DNA from: Fibrobacter sp. UBA1765
GTDB lineage: Bacteria; Fibrobacterota; Fibrobacteria; Fibrobacterales; Fibrobacteraceae
Length of the DNA: 57,638 bases
Direction: 5' to 3'
Assembly (NCBI GenBank): GCA_002314675.1
Contig: DCGZ01000142.1
Location: 1 to 57,638, forward strand
The notes under the pieces are model-generated. The model did not search any database, was not told the origin of the DNA, and saw nothing but the letters and a program-made list of their open reading frames with translations. Positions within the stretch are counted from its first letter, which is position 1. Every line of letters starts with the position of its first letter. Made by a program: the position numbers and the translations under genes. Below are positions 32,048 to 41,403 of this stretch, piece after piece.

Positions 32048-32890
32048 ATGGCAGCTCTCATTCTTGATGGCAAGGCACTCGCAAAGCAAAACGAAGAAGC
32101 ACTTTCTGTGCGCGTTGCAAAGCTTAAGGAAAAAACCGGCAAGACCCCGATCTTGGCAACAATCCTTGTTGGCGATGACCCGGCAAGCGCAACATACGTA
32201 AAGATGAAGGGCAACGCCTGCGCTCGCGTCGGCATGGATAGTATCCGCGTAATCATGCCGCAGGATACAACTACCGAACAGCTCCTTGCAAAGATTGCAG
32301 AACTCAATGCAGACCCGAATGTGCACGGCATCTTGCTCCAGCACCCGGTTCCGCGCCAGATCGACGAACGCGCTGCTTTCGAGGCAATTGACGCTCGCAA
32401 GGACGTTGACGGTGTAACATGCCTCGGCTTTGGCCGCATGGCAATGGGCGAAGAAGCTTACGGTTGCGCAACTCCAGCCGGCATCATGACAATCCTCAAG
32501 AGCTACAACATTCCGCTCGCAGGCAAGCATGCCGTTGTCGTTGGCCGTAGCGCAATTCTTGGCAAGCCAATGGCAATGATGCTCTTGAACGAAAACTGCA
32601 CCGTTACCATTTGCCACAGCAAGACTCAAAACCTCCCGGAAATTGTCGGCCAGGCAGATATCCTTGTTGGCGCAGTCGGCCGTCCGGAACTCATCAAGAC
32701 CGCATGGATCAAGAAGGGCGCAGTCGTTGTTGATGCAGGCTACCATCCAGGTGGCATCGGCGACATTGAAAAGGCTGGCCTCGAAGAAGTCGCTAGCGCA
32801 TACACCCCGGTTCCAGGCGGTGTCGGCCCTATGACTATCAATACCCTTATTCGCCAGTCTGTTGAAAGCGGCGAAAAGTTCATTGGTTAA
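32048..32890 (+). CDS. folD: Bifunctional methylenetetrahydrofolate dehydrogenase/cyclohydrolase FolD
   Basis: A 280-residue cytoplasmic enzyme interconverting 5,10-methylene- and 10-formyl-tetrahydrofolate. Motifs: GDDPASATYVKMKGNACARVG (family 'GxxxASxxYVxxK', Tyr and Lys of the cyclohydrolase site), HGILLQHPVP (catalytic 'QLPLP' region in variant form), DVDGVTCLGFGRM, and VVGRSAILGKPMAMML (NADP site). An RBS (TAGGAG) precedes the ATG. It ends 28 bp before the GH45 gene. Confidence 0.95.
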   Translation: MAALILDGKALAKQNEEALSVRVAKLKEKTGKTPILATILVGDDPASATYVKMKGNACARVGMDSIRVIMPQDTTTEQLLAKIAELNADPNVHGILLQHPVPRQIDERAAFEAIDARKDVDGVTCLGFGRMAMGEEAYGCATPAGIMTILKSYNIPLAGKHAVVVGRSAILGKPMAMMLLNENCTVTICHSKTQNLPEIVGQADILVGAVGRPELIKTAWIKKGAVVVDAGYHPGGIGDIEKAGLEEVASAYTPVPGGVGPMTINTLIRQSVESGEKFIG

Positions 32891-32918
32891 TTTCACGCAA
32901 TTTGTTGTGGGTAAAGGT

Positions 32919-34247
32919 ATGAATAAGATCGGTAAAATTTTTGGCGTAGCAGCAATAGCATGCCTTGCATGGAACTGCTCTGATGATAGCAATTCAGGTT
33001 TGCAGCCTGTAAACCCGCAGGGTGGGCTTGAATCCAGTTCCTCAATTGGAACTGAACCTGGAGAACAGCCGAATCAACCTGGCATGTCTTCTGCCGTAAC
33101 TGGTGATAATGGTGCTGGTGCAAGTTCCGCTGTCATTGACCCGGCTACAGGCGAACCAGTAAGTTCCTCTAGCGTAGAAAGTGTTCCTGGTGAATCTTCT
33201 AGCTCTGGTATAGAATTTACTCCGGTAAAGGGTGAATTCCCTTCTATTGAATCCTATGGCGAACCTCCTGCTGCATATACCAAGGATATTTCCGGTAGTG
33301 CAAAGCGCGGTTGGAATACCCGTTACTGGGATGCCTGCAAACCTCATTGCTCCTGGATTGGCAAGGGTGAAGAAGGTAAGACCGATACGACAACGCAGGA
33401 ATCGTATGTGGCTAGCATGACGACAGCCCGTAACTGCAATATCCATGACGTTGAAGTTCCGACATTTACTCTTGGCCATGCTGTTCAGCAATACTGGATG
33501 GGTTATGAAGGCACTACAAGCGCATGCGAAATCGGCTCTGCCGGTGTGTTCACTTGCACTGACATGGCTCCGATTGCAGTAAACGAAAACTTGGCCTATG
33601 CATACGCGGCAGGCCCGGGCGCTACAACATCCTGTGGCAAGTGCTTCCACTTGCAATATGATGGTAGCTTCAAGGATGAAAGCGGTACAAACAAGCCAAA
33701 GGCAACCCACCAGGCTCTTAAGGGCAAGCACCTGATTGTTATGACTTCTAACATTGGCCATGACGTTGCAGATGGTCAGTTCGACTTGATGGTTCCGGGT
33801 GGCGGCGTTGGTATCTTTGACGCTCTCTCGATTCAGGTGAATGGCGCTGGTGTTGATTGGGGCGCACAGTATGGTGGCTTCCTTACCAAGTGCCAACAGA
33901 ATCTTGGTTATGATGCAAGCCTTGAAGCATACCAGGGCTGTATCCATGACATGTGCGATGCCGCATTCAAGAATTCTGGTTTTGACAACCTCTACCGTGG
34001 CTGTAACTGGTTTGCAGACTGGTACATGGCTGCAGACAATCCAACCTACTATGTTGAAGAAGTGGAATGCCCGCAGTACCTTGTTGACCATTACATGACT
34101 ACAATCAATACTGAAAAGAGCAACAACTATGCATGGCATACCGATTGGTCTACATACAATGGTGAAGAACTTGAAACCATGGATTGTGATGAAAAGGGTT
34201 GCGATTGCACAGATGAACTTGCTGCGAAGGGTGCCTGCAAGCAGTAA
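32919..34247 (+). CDS. Glycoside hydrolase family 45 endoglucanase, lipoprotein
   Basis: A 442-residue lipoprotein (lipobox LAWNC, Cys20), so probably tethered to the cell envelope. A long Ser/Pro/Gly linker with SSSS clusters (about 38-100) leads to the GH45 barrel (about 125-390). The barrel starts GWNTRYWDACKPHCSW, where Asp138 is the catalytic Asp of the T(R)YWD motif. It also contains FDLMVPGGGVGIFDA with the second catalytic Asp. Many cysteines fit the disulfide-rich GH45 core. It cuts beta-1,4-glucan. I start at ATG 32919 (GTAAAGG just upstream) rather than 32862 because the lipoprotein signal begins there. Confidence 0.94.
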   Translation: MNKIGKIFGVAAIACLAWNCSDDSNSGLQPVNPQGGLESSSSIGTEPGEQPNQPGMSSAVTGDNGAGASSAVIDPATGEPVSSSSVESVPGESSSSGIEFTPVKGEFPSIESYGEPPAAYTKDISGSAKRGWNTRYWDACKPHCSWIGKGEEGKTDTTTQESYVASMTTARNCNIHDVEVPTFTLGHAVQQYWMGYEGTTSACEIGSAGVFTCTDMAPIAVNENLAYAYAAGPGATTSCGKCFHLQYDGSFKDESGTNKPKATHQALKGKHLIVMTSNIGHDVADGQFDLMVPGGGVGIFDALSIQVNGAGVDWGAQYGGFLTKCQQNLGYDASLEAYQGCIHDMCDAAFKNSGFDNLYRGCNWFADWYMAADNPTYYVEEVECPQYLVDHYMTTINTEKSNNYAWHTDWSTYNGEELETMDCDEKGCDCTDELAAKGACKQ

Positions 34248-34272
34248 CTAAGAACGGTTTTGCTTAGGCAAC

Positions 34273-34305
34273 AAAAACGACTGTGCGAAGAACGCAGCCG
34301 TTTTT
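34273..34305 (+). terminator. Intrinsic terminator after the GH45 gene
   Basis: AAAAACGACTGTGCG - AAGAA - CGCAGCCGTTTTT with one bulge. Confidence 0.75.
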
Positions 34306-34398
34306 CTTTATGTCATCTTGGAGCCCCGTTGGGGCGATAGAATCCAGCTTCAAGCTCCCGTGTGATGCGTAGCGCAACTGAAGGGCACGAAAAAATTC

Positions 34399-34427
34399 TT
34401 GACAAAGTATAAATCGCGATATATATT
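34399..34427 (+). promoter_or_regulatory. Sigma70-type promoter, copy 1 of 3
   Basis: TTGACA (34399-34404), 17-bp spacer, TATATT (34422-34427). The 32-bp core including the AAGTATAAATCGCGA spacer is shared with 41404 and 45333. Copy 1 lacks the AAACTTTAAGTTTCTCGG leader found after the other two. Confidence 0.8.
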
Positions 34428-34450
34428 AGAGTCATGAAGAGAAAAATTTA

Positions 34451-34461
34451 CCCCCCCCCCC
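34451..34461. repeat. C11 homopolymer tract
   Basis: Eleven consecutive C residues 24 bp after the -10 box; a possible slippage site in the leader of the first island gene. Confidence 0.7.
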
Positions 34462-34607
34462 TATCTGCTCAAACAAGCAGTAACTTATTTTCTTGGGTGC
34501 ACGGGGTTTCCTGTTTTTTGCCGTTGATGTAGTTTCATCAATGGCTTTTTTGCGTAAAGATTTATGTGGACGATTTTCCTACTTGCAACGATATATAACA
34601 TAGAGGT

Positions 34608-35507
34608 ATGAATATGGATAAAGATATGAAGAATAATGTTGAAAAATTTTTGGAAGGTTCTGTTTCCTACTTGGCTAGAATTTCTTTGGAAAGCCTTACC
34701 GAGGTCGAGTCCAAAGCGGTAATGAATCTTTTTGAGTCTGACGAAATGATTAAGACTTCCCAGGGGTATATTTGGGGGTTTAATACTGGCATCACCCATT
34801 TCAGTCAAGAACAGAATGCAATCTTTGCGGATATCGATGTGGAAGACTATGCCCATTTGCCTGTTGTTATTCAGGAATTGCTCGCAAAGGCCGATGTCAA
34901 GGCCGAAATTCGTGTTCCTGGACGTGCAGGTGATTTTTCCATGAGGTCTTGGTATAAGTTTGCCGGTGGTAGGCTGCTGGATAGCGAATCTCAAAATTTT
35001 TACGACAACGGAATTCTTGATTCCAATGAGGAAACTTTCATCGAATCCTGCGCCAAGAAGTTCGGCGTTAATCTGGATAAGATTTCCTATGACGATCCGG
35101 AAGTCTTTGCAGCTTTCCAGGATCAGGATATCATGAAATGGTCCTTCGTCTATTCCTGCGAAAATGGGGGAGACGATCCTATGACTGTGTTGAAGCCCAA
35201 GTCCATGGATGACTTGATGGTATATTATGCTGCCGCCCTGCGTACAGGAAGTGAGGACAACATGGATATTATTAGGGAATATGTGGCTCGTCGTGATGGC
35301 CTCAAGCCTGTTCCCGAAAATTTATCGGATGGCCTCAAGAAAAGCTTCGGCATTGTTTTCTTTACTGAACAGGAAGAACTGGCTAAGTCTTCAGAGTGGA
35401 ACTTGCCGCATCCCATGCCGATTCTTGCAGCAAAACTAAGTTCCGAAAGCACCTATAAGTTTGTGTACCTGTGCGTCAAGTACGGCGTTCACAAGGATTT
35501 GAAATAG
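34608..35507 (+). CDS. Unknown island protein (299 residues)
   Basis: A 299-residue soluble protein with no recognised domain, no signal peptide and no membrane segment. Acidic composition (Asp/Glu rich, for example LDKISYDDPEVFAAFQDQD). A good ribosome binding site (AGAGGT) precedes the ATG, and a second ATG lies two codons in. A repeated helix-strand look is seen around 150-230. It is transcribed from the first copy of the island promoter. The protein could be an immunity-like or accessory factor. Function unknown. Confidence 0.75.
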   Translation: MNMDKDMKNNVEKFLEGSVSYLARISLESLTEVESKAVMNLFESDEMIKTSQGYIWGFNTGITHFSQEQNAIFADIDVEDYAHLPVVIQELLAKADVKAEIRVPGRAGDFSMRSWYKFAGGRLLDSESQNFYDNGILDSNEETFIESCAKKFGVNLDKISYDDPEVFAAFQDQDIMKWSFVYSCENGGDDPMTVLKPKSMDDLMVYYAAALRTGSEDNMDIIREYVARRDGLKPVPENLSDGLKKSFGIVFFTEQEELAKSSEWNLPHPMPILAAKLSSESTYKFVYLCVKYGVHKDLK

Positions 35508-35567
35508 TAATGCAAATTTATGAATGTAATGTGCAAACTTTCATCAGAAAAATTGGATTAGTATAAA

Positions 35568-36089
35568 ATGTCCGAAAATATCAGTAAAAAAGTTCAAAAA
35601 TGCCTTGATGCATACAAAGCATTAAGCGAGGATGATCAAGCTTCTTTTCGCTTTCTGATTGTAGAAGATGAACAGAACAGACTACGCAACGCTCCTGTTA
35701 ATCCTGAAGATGTCCTTAAGGCGGTTGCTGATTTCAAGAGCTTAACGCTAAAGGTTAAATCATCTTGGTATAAAAACCAAATTGACACCTATAAGATTGT
35801 CAAGAAAAAAGATTGTTGGGAGCATCATCACAAAGATAATCACGGAAAAGAAGATCCTATTATATGTGAAAAGATTGAGTCTGCTGAATCGACAATGAAA
35901 AAAGTCTTTGAATTTGGTGTTTTAAACTGGAATAAAGTTTTCTGGTGGAACAACTGCATAACAGATTATGGTGTATGGACTCTTGATATTGTGTTCAAGG
36001 ATCGTCCGAAGTTACATCTGAAATTTGATGGTGACTATCCCGATAACTGGATTGAATTTACAAATTTGATTACCAGCGATTGGGACTAA
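35568..36089 (+). CDS. Unknown island protein (173 residues)
   Basis: A 173-residue soluble protein beginning MSENISKKVQKCLDAYKALS. Half of it is Lys/Asp/Glu-rich and helical. The C-terminal 70 residues have aromatic clusters (VLNWNKVFWWNNCITDYGVW), perhaps a small beta domain. No family recognised. It lies 60 bp after the first island gene and 77 bp before the ATPase gene. Confidence 0.7.
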   Translation: MSENISKKVQKCLDAYKALSEDDQASFRFLIVEDEQNRLRNAPVNPEDVLKAVADFKSLTLKVKSSWYKNQIDTYKIVKKKDCWEHHHKDNHGKEDPIICEKIESAESTMKKVFEFGVLNWNKVFWWNNCITDYGVWTLDIVFKDRPKLHLKFDGDYPDNWIEFTNLITSDWD

Positions 36090-36166
36090 TGGGCAGCATT
36101 TTGTATTACAAAAAATAATGTATTTTAGAGGTGACTTTTAGTTCGTTGATAACGAAAGGATTATAT

Positions 36167-39100
36167 ATGAATGCCAATGAATATATAGATAAGCTTCGAG
36201 ATGAATTTATTGAGGCCCAAACAAAAGAGTGTGAATGGGAGTATCTTATTGGAATTAATAATGTTGAACAACGTGATATTCGTGGATATCATGGTCGTGA
36301 AATCTTAGAATTATTACAAAATGCGGATGATGCTTATCAAAAAGCTATTAACAGCAATAAAAAACCAGAATGTGAATTGGAAATATCAATTTCATATTTA
36401 GGAAATGTTTTAACAATTAGTAACACAGGAACATTCTTTGATAAAGAAGGAATAAGGGCTATTGTACAAGGCAATAATAGTCCTAAAAGAGAAGGCTATA
36501 TTGGAAATAAAGGAACAGGATTTAGGTCTATTTTGAATTGGGCTGAATCGGTTTCTATTGATTCTGGTGACTTTCATATTATTTTTTCAGAAAAAATCGC
36601 AAGAGAAGTATTTGATGAAATTAAGAAATCATCTCAAATACAAAAGCAATTAGAAAAGAAGCCCGAACTGTATGTTCCGATGCTTGCTGTTCCTGTAAAT
36701 AAAGATGATTTTAAATCCGATGATAAGACTACTATTAGTATTACCGTAAATCCAGACAAAACAAAAGATGAGTATGGAGTAGAAAAACAATTAGATGAGA
36801 TTGATCTAAGAATTCTTCTTTTTTTGCCTAATATAAACAAGATTCATATCCAAACTGATGGTAAGGTTGTTGAATATGAACGAGTGAAAGATGAAGAATC
36901 TCATGAGGTTGTTTTAGAAAAAAAAGTAAATGGCATTTTTGAAAAAAAAGAACTATTTCTATTGTTTAAAAAGGATATCCCTAACTTTGTAAAAGATAAG
37001 GAACAGTCAAAGAATCTTGGGATGGTAATTGCCATCCCTGATTCTACAGAGAATGTTGAATCGTCATATTTGTATTCTTTTTTCCCTGTATTTGAATCAA
37101 CATCTCCATTCAAGTGTCTTTTTCATGCGACCTATGAACTTGGTGACCAACGAAATAATTTGCTGACAAATGAGGTGAATTATAATATTATTAAGGAACA
37201 GTTGATTTTTCTATTTAGTGATGTTGCGGACTATCTTGTAAAAAGAAAAAATTTTAAGAAACTTTATGAGATAATAACGCCGATTAGTACGGGGATGTCA
37301 TTTTTATTCCAAAAACCGTTTTCTAGTTTCAACAGCTATGGAATAGAATCTTTTTACTTAGATCTTTTGGGCAAAGCCAAAATCTTTAAAACGGTATGTG
37401 ATGGAATCCTTTCTTTGGATGAAAATCCTAGACTTATTGAAGGATTTTTTCCTGAATCATTTAAAGGTCCTGGTTTCGAAAATCTTCTAGACACTATAGA
37501 TAGCTCGGATATTGTAAAGTTAATAAAGCGATATATTGATGTAAAAAAATTAAATTTTAGTTATTCAGAAACTGAACTTTTAGAAGTTATCAATAAACAT
37601 AGCGATAGCTGGGACGTCCATCAACAGGTAGAAACATTTATCTGGTGGAATGAAAAAAAATACAAATCACTACCAAAATTGCTGAAAAATGGAAATGATG
37701 ATTGGTTGAAATATCAAGACGTTTGTTATTTTCTTGTAGGTTCATTTAAAGAAGACTTTGTTCCTAGTTGGGCTTCTATTCCAACTTTAAAATTAAGCTA
37801 TCAGGAAGAACTTTTAAGTCAATCAGAATCTTTACCTATAATCAGAAATGTTAAAGACTCTCAAGATGGGCAACAAACACCTCGCATAATTTCTCAGCAA
37901 CGAATTTTTTCTTCATTAACGTTTAGATACTTAGATAGAAGTACTGTAATCTCGCCAGTAAATTCTTCTGTTACCAATTATGAAACTGCAATAAAATTTG
38001 TTCAATGGTTGTGGGATAATTACAATGAGGAAAACTGGCATCCACAGGATGAAATAAAATTTAAGTTTCCCGCGATAATGAAAGATGGAAAAACAGTTGT
38101 TCTTTCTGCACAAGAGATTTATTTTGGAAGTGAATACGACAATTCTTTAAGTGAATTGCTTTTTGACGACTCATATGGAAGATTCCCTTCGCAGTCGGAA
38201 TGGGAGATAAATGACGAGTCTTTTATAGATTTTGTTGCAAAATTCGGAGTCAAAAAATTTCCAGTCATTCAAAAGATGGAAGTAGAAAAAAAGGACATTT
38301 TATCCAGTTATGATAGCTTTTATAAGGAACAGGTAAAAAAGCAAGGCGATTTAGGAGCTTCTACCTCTTTTTCACTCAAGTATAAATTTCCTTATATCAA
38401 ATCCTTGAAAGAAATATTCGATAATTTGGATACTAAGAGTATTTTGAAATGGATCGCAAAAGATAAGGATCTTTATGCATGTATAAGCAATCCATTATAT
38501 AACAATACTGATGTGGTAATCAAATATAGAGGGAATCTTCAACATGATGAAAGAACTTTAAATCGTGATATTCCTAAAAAAAATTACATTCTTGCGTTAT
38601 TTAATGAAACTGCATGGATTCAAAAGAATGAGAAAAGATATTCACCAAAACAAATGCTAAAAGGTGTAAATTCTAAAATTAATCGTGACTTTTCAGAATT
38701 ATTGCCGGTAATTGATCTTGATTTCATTAGCGCAATCGCACAACAAATTGAATTAACGAATGATGTTGTAAGTGACATATTTAATAAATTTGATTTTTGT
38801 AATAATCCCACAGAATTATCTTCAGAACAATTTTATGAATTGATGCTTCGGATTCCACAATTGCCTTTAAACAAAGCCGAGAAATTGTCTAGATATATAT
38901 ACAGAATCATAGAACAGCCAGATTTCAATAAAACTTTTGAGAATTCTAGAAATTGCAAGTTATTTAAGGAAGGAGGAAAACTCCTAGTAAAGCATGAAGG
39001 AGTAGTTAAGTTTTATCCAGCTTGTCAATCTTATTTGCCCAGCTCTAAAATAGTTAATAAACGAGAAATTCCCATAGTAGAGAAAAATCAAAGAAGTGGC

Positions 39101-40909
39101 AATAATCATAATTTTAAGCAACTTTTTGGATGTAGGGTATATGATAAATCGTATGTAATTGATGAAGTGAGTCTTCATACAGTTGTCGATGATATTTTTC
39201 AAGAATATTTTAGTGATTTTAAAAAATATGCACAAGCATTTTCAAGTAGAAATAGAAATATAGCTGAGGTTGGACCGAAACTTAACATTCAACTGATAAA
39301 TAATATCCAGATTTCTATCAATGAAGTAAAATCTTCTATTGAAGAAGAATATGTTCCCATTCGAAAAACAGAATCAAATTGGTATATTACTTGTTTCTCT
39401 GACGATCTTGATTTTAAAGAATTGTCTCTAGCCATAGAGAGTATATACGAAAATATCGCAAATACAAATCAATTTGATGCCGGTAAAATTGGTGAGTTAT
39501 TTAGAGAAAAAGATCAAGATAATCGAAAATTTTTAATAAAAAAAGAATTTGGTTCATTGGATATAATTGATGATTCTAATTATGTTTTAGCTGAACTTTA
39601 TGGTCGTAATCTTGACAAAGAAAAAGTTGTTCAAAAACTTAAAGAGAAATTCCCTAATAAAGACATTGTAAATGAGTCAAATGGAATTCTTGACGAATTA
39701 GATTACAATCACTTAACGCATGAAAGTCAGGATGCGAAGATTCATAAACTGCTAAAAAAACTTGATATTACGGTGGCTGATTTTAATTCCTGTATTTCTG
39801 TTTCAGTGTCTTTAGCTCGTTGGAATCAAGCCATTCTAAAGAATGAATTTAAACGCGTGCAAGAATCAATTACCATGGTTCTATGGAACCTAGCTAAAGA
39901 ATCCGCGGATAAAAGAACTTCGTTCTTGATGAATGTACAAAAAGTTATTTCCGATTTTTCAAACTTTAATGACTGCCACGAGTATGAAGATGTTGACTTG
40001 AATGCTTCTAACATTATACAGGAATTTCTTAAAGATAGGCAAATTACTATTCCACCAGCGGAACAGATAGAAAATATTAGAACTCAAAAAAATGAAATTT
40101 TCAATAAAAACAAAGGATTTCTGACCCAGAAGATAAAAGACCTTGGTCATGATTTCGTTGATTTTAAACACGTAATTAGTAATGATGCGGTAAAACAGGC
40201 TGCGTATTTTAATAAGCCAGACGAGTTGATGTCTGCATTTGATGCCTATGTGAAAAGTCTGCCAAATACACAAACGGGGCCGCAGAATCCGGGTAATGGC
40301 CCTGGGGGTGCTAGAAGTATTAAGGCACCTACTCCGCCTCCTCCAGGTGGTGGTCGAGGTGGTCCTACGGGTGGAAATGCTGGTGGTGGTCGAGGTGGTC
40401 CTAGGGGTGGAAATGCTGGTGGTGGACCAGGTGTGATTCTTGGTGGTGGTGATAATGGTAAATTAACACGTGGTGGAGATGTTGAAAAATTTATTGTCAG
40501 AATGCTAAAAAAGAGGGCGATTACAGAAGTAAACGAATTCTTTGGCGAAGACGACTACGATGTTTTCTGGGTATCTAGTTATGCCATAGATTGTGGCGAA
40601 TCTGTTACTGCGAATGATGGAGCTGGATATGACATTGAGGTTATCTCAAAGGCTGACCCAAGCAAGGTTCTTTATATTGAATCTAAGTCTAGTGTAGGTG
40701 AGCATGTCTCTTTTTACATTTCTGTTGGCAATGAATTAGCATGGGCTAAACAGCATCCCGATAATTATCTCATTCTATTTGTCCCGAATTCGGCAAAAAT
40801 AAGTCTCGAAACTGAAAAGGATGAGCATGATTATATTGCCATCTGGTATCGTGATCTGGATCGTGAATATAAACCAATCACAGATAAGGTGAAATATGTC
40901 AAACGTTAA
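36167..40909 (+). CDS. Giant sacsin/Hsp90-type ATPase with C-terminal DUF3883 nuclease-like domain
   Basis: A 1,580-residue protein. N-terminal Hsp90-like (GHKL) ATP pocket: ELLQNADDA (Asn52 for Mg), ISNTGTFF (Asn86 where most GHKL proteins have Asp) and YIGNKGTGFRS (113-118 phosphate loop). This matches the sacsin-type 'LLQNADDA' signature. A long helical middle follows, then a Gly/Pro/Arg-rich linker (about 1365-1430). The C-terminal DUF3883/NOV_C-like domain has AGYDIEV (Asp1489) and LYIESKSS (Glu1505, Lys1507), the D-ExK core of restriction-like nucleases. The start at 36167 has a GAAAGGA ribosome binding site six bases upstream. Proteins of this type occur in defence contexts. AT content is higher than in neighbouring genes. 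Confidence 0.85.
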   Translation: MNANEYIDKLRDEFIEAQTKECEWEYLIGINNVEQRDIRGYHGREILELLQNADDAYQKAINSNKKPECELEISISYLGNVLTISNTGTFFDKEGIRAIVQGNNSPKREGYIGNKGTGFRSILNWAESVSIDSGDFHIIFSEKIAREVFDEIKKSSQIQKQLEKKPELYVPMLAVPVNKDDFKSDDKTTISITVNPDKTKDEYGVEKQLDEIDLRILLFLPNINKIHIQTDGKVVEYERVKDEESHEVVLEKKVNGIFEKKELFLLFKKDIPNFVKDKEQSKNLGMVIAIPDSTENVESSYLYSFFPVFESTSPFKCLFHATYELGDQRNNLLTNEVNYNIIKEQLIFLFSDVADYLVKRKNFKKLYEIITPISTGMSFLFQKPFSSFNSYGIESFYLDLLGKAKIFKTVCDGILSLDENPRLIEGFFPESFKGPGFENLLDTIDSSDIVKLIKRYIDVKKLNFSYSETELLEVINKHSDSWDVHQQVETFIWWNEKKYKSLPKLLKNGNDDWLKYQDVCYFLVGSFKEDFVPSWASIPTLKLSYQEELLSQSESLPIIRNVKDSQDGQQTPRIISQQRIFSSLTFRYLDRSTVISPVNSSVTNYETAIKFVQWLWDNYNEENWHPQDEIKFKFPAIMKDGKTVVLSAQEIYFGSEYDNSLSELLFDDSYGRFPSQSEWEINDESFIDFVAKFGVKKFPVIQKMEVEKKDILSSYDSFYKEQVKKQGDLGASTSFSLKYKFPYIKSLKEIFDNLDTKSILKWIAKDKDLYACISNPLYNNTDVVIKYRGNLQHDERTLNRDIPKKNYILALFNETAWIQKNEKRYSPKQMLKGVNSKINRDFSELLPVIDLDFISAIAQQIELTNDVVSDIFNKFDFCNNPTELSSEQFYELMLRIPQLPLNKAEKLSRYIYRIIEQPDFNKTFENSRNCKLFKEGGKLLVKHEGVVKFYPACQSYLPSSKIVNKREIPIVEKNQRSGNNHNFKQLFGCRVYDKSYVIDEVSLHTVVDDIFQEYFSDFKKYAQAFSSRNRNIAEVGPKLNIQLINNIQISINEVKSSIEEEYVPIRKTESNWYITCFSDDLDFKELSLAIESIYENIANTNQFDAGKIGELFREKDQDNRKFLIKKEFGSLDIIDDSNYVLAELYGRNLDKEKVVQKLKEKFPNKDIVNESNGILDELDYNHLTHESQDAKIHKLLKKLDITVADFNSCISVSVSLARWNQAILKNEFKRVQESITMVLWNLAKESADKRTSFLMNVQKVISDFSNFNDCHEYEDVDLNASNIIQEFLKDRQITIPPAEQIENIRTQKNEIFNKNKGFLTQKIKDLGHDFVDFKHVISNDAVKQAAYFNKPDELMSAFDAYVKSLPNTQTGPQNPGNGPGGARSIKAPTPPPPGGGRGGPTGGNAGGGRGGPRGGNAGGGPGVILGGGDNGKLTRGGDVEKFIVRMLKKRAITEVNEFFGEDDYDVFWVSSYAIDCGESVTANDGAGYDIEVISKADPSKVLYIESKSSVGEHVSFYISVGNELAWAKQHPDNYLILFVPNSAKISLETEKDEHDYIAIWYRDLDREYKPITDKVKYVKR
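40346..40417. repeat. Two tandem 36-bp repeats in the ATPase linker
   Basis: Unit begins GGTGGTGGTCGAGGTGGTCC; copy 2 differs by one base and a partial third copy follows. They encode the Gly/Arg-rich linker before the DUF3883 domain, so linker length may vary. Confidence 0.7.
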
Positions 40910-40939
40910 GTGGTGGTGGGGAAATTATTTCTTGGATAA

Positions 40940-41035
40940 TTCCACATCAAGGCTTTCCTAGTTGATTTGGAATCAATCCTCGAAAATGAAGGCTCCCCTA
41001 AGTGGGTGGAACAACTAATTATGCAATTAAATTAG
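40940..41035 (+). pseudogene. C-terminal fragment of an unidentified gene
   Basis: An open stretch of 31 codons ends with TAG and encodes FHIKAFLVDLESILENEGSP and more. A stop lies directly before it and no start codon fits. It is likely the remnant of a gene removed by deletion between the ATPase gene and the following one. Confidence 0.45.
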
Positions 41036-41058
41036 AAACCGTACAAGAGGTTCTTAAT

Positions 41059-41361
41059 ATGACAGAAAAACAATATGTTGACGCTTTGACCGCAGCAGGA
41101 AAGTGGGCTTTTGTTTGTCTTTATGAATTGGTAAAGACTTGGGATGGTGCAGATAAGAAAAACCTGGTTCGCCAAGCTTACGCATTAAACCTTGATTCCC
41201 AGGAAGGCGGAACCCGAACACGTGTTAACGCTATATTGAGAATTATAGAGGGTCGCGAAGATCGCAGGGCTCTGGAAGAAATTCGTAATACATCCCGCGT
41301 ATGCAACGAACATCCAGAAATCACTGCAAGAATCGATGAGTTGATAGCTCGTTATTTTTAG
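41059..41361 (+). CDS. Small island protein (100 residues), unknown
   Basis: A 100-residue soluble, mostly helical protein starting MTEKQYVDALTAAGKWAFVC. I start at 41059; the longer frame (41002) has a poor N-terminus, while AAGAGGT sits upstream of the ATG at 41059. It ends with an ELIARYF tail. No domain recognised. It lies between the gene relic and the second island promoter. Confidence 0.65.
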   Translation: MTEKQYVDALTAAGKWAFVCLYELVKTWDGADKKNLVRQAYALNLDSQEGGTRTRVNAILRIIEGREDRRALEEIRNTSRVCNEHPEITARIDELIARYF

Positions 41362-41403
41362 ACTGATTTGGTTAAGTCTAGCGCCCCCTATTATAAAAAT
41401 TTC

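Larger units (their letters stand above)
34320..34607. other. Island left boundary: REP-like sequence, promoter and C tract
   Basis: No confident gene. Bases 34314-34345 (GTCATCTTGGAGCCCCGTTG then GGGCGATAGAATCC) look like a REP-type hairpin. CCCGTGTGATGCGTAGCGCA, from about 34363, is matched at 45291-45313 and precedes the same promoter there. The promoter at 34399-34427 is followed by an 11-base C run and a short open frame (from ATG 34434) that changes with the C-tract length. Confidence 0.55.

Noticed and set aside
32024..34139. Long minus-strand reading frames opposite folD and the GH45 gene
   Set aside because: Both sense genes are complete with catalytic motifs; the antisense frames have no recognisable features.
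34434..34532. Short open frame spanning the C tract (32 codons)
   Set aside because: It has no ribosome binding site or homologue and is proline-rich only because of the C run; noted only as part of the leader.
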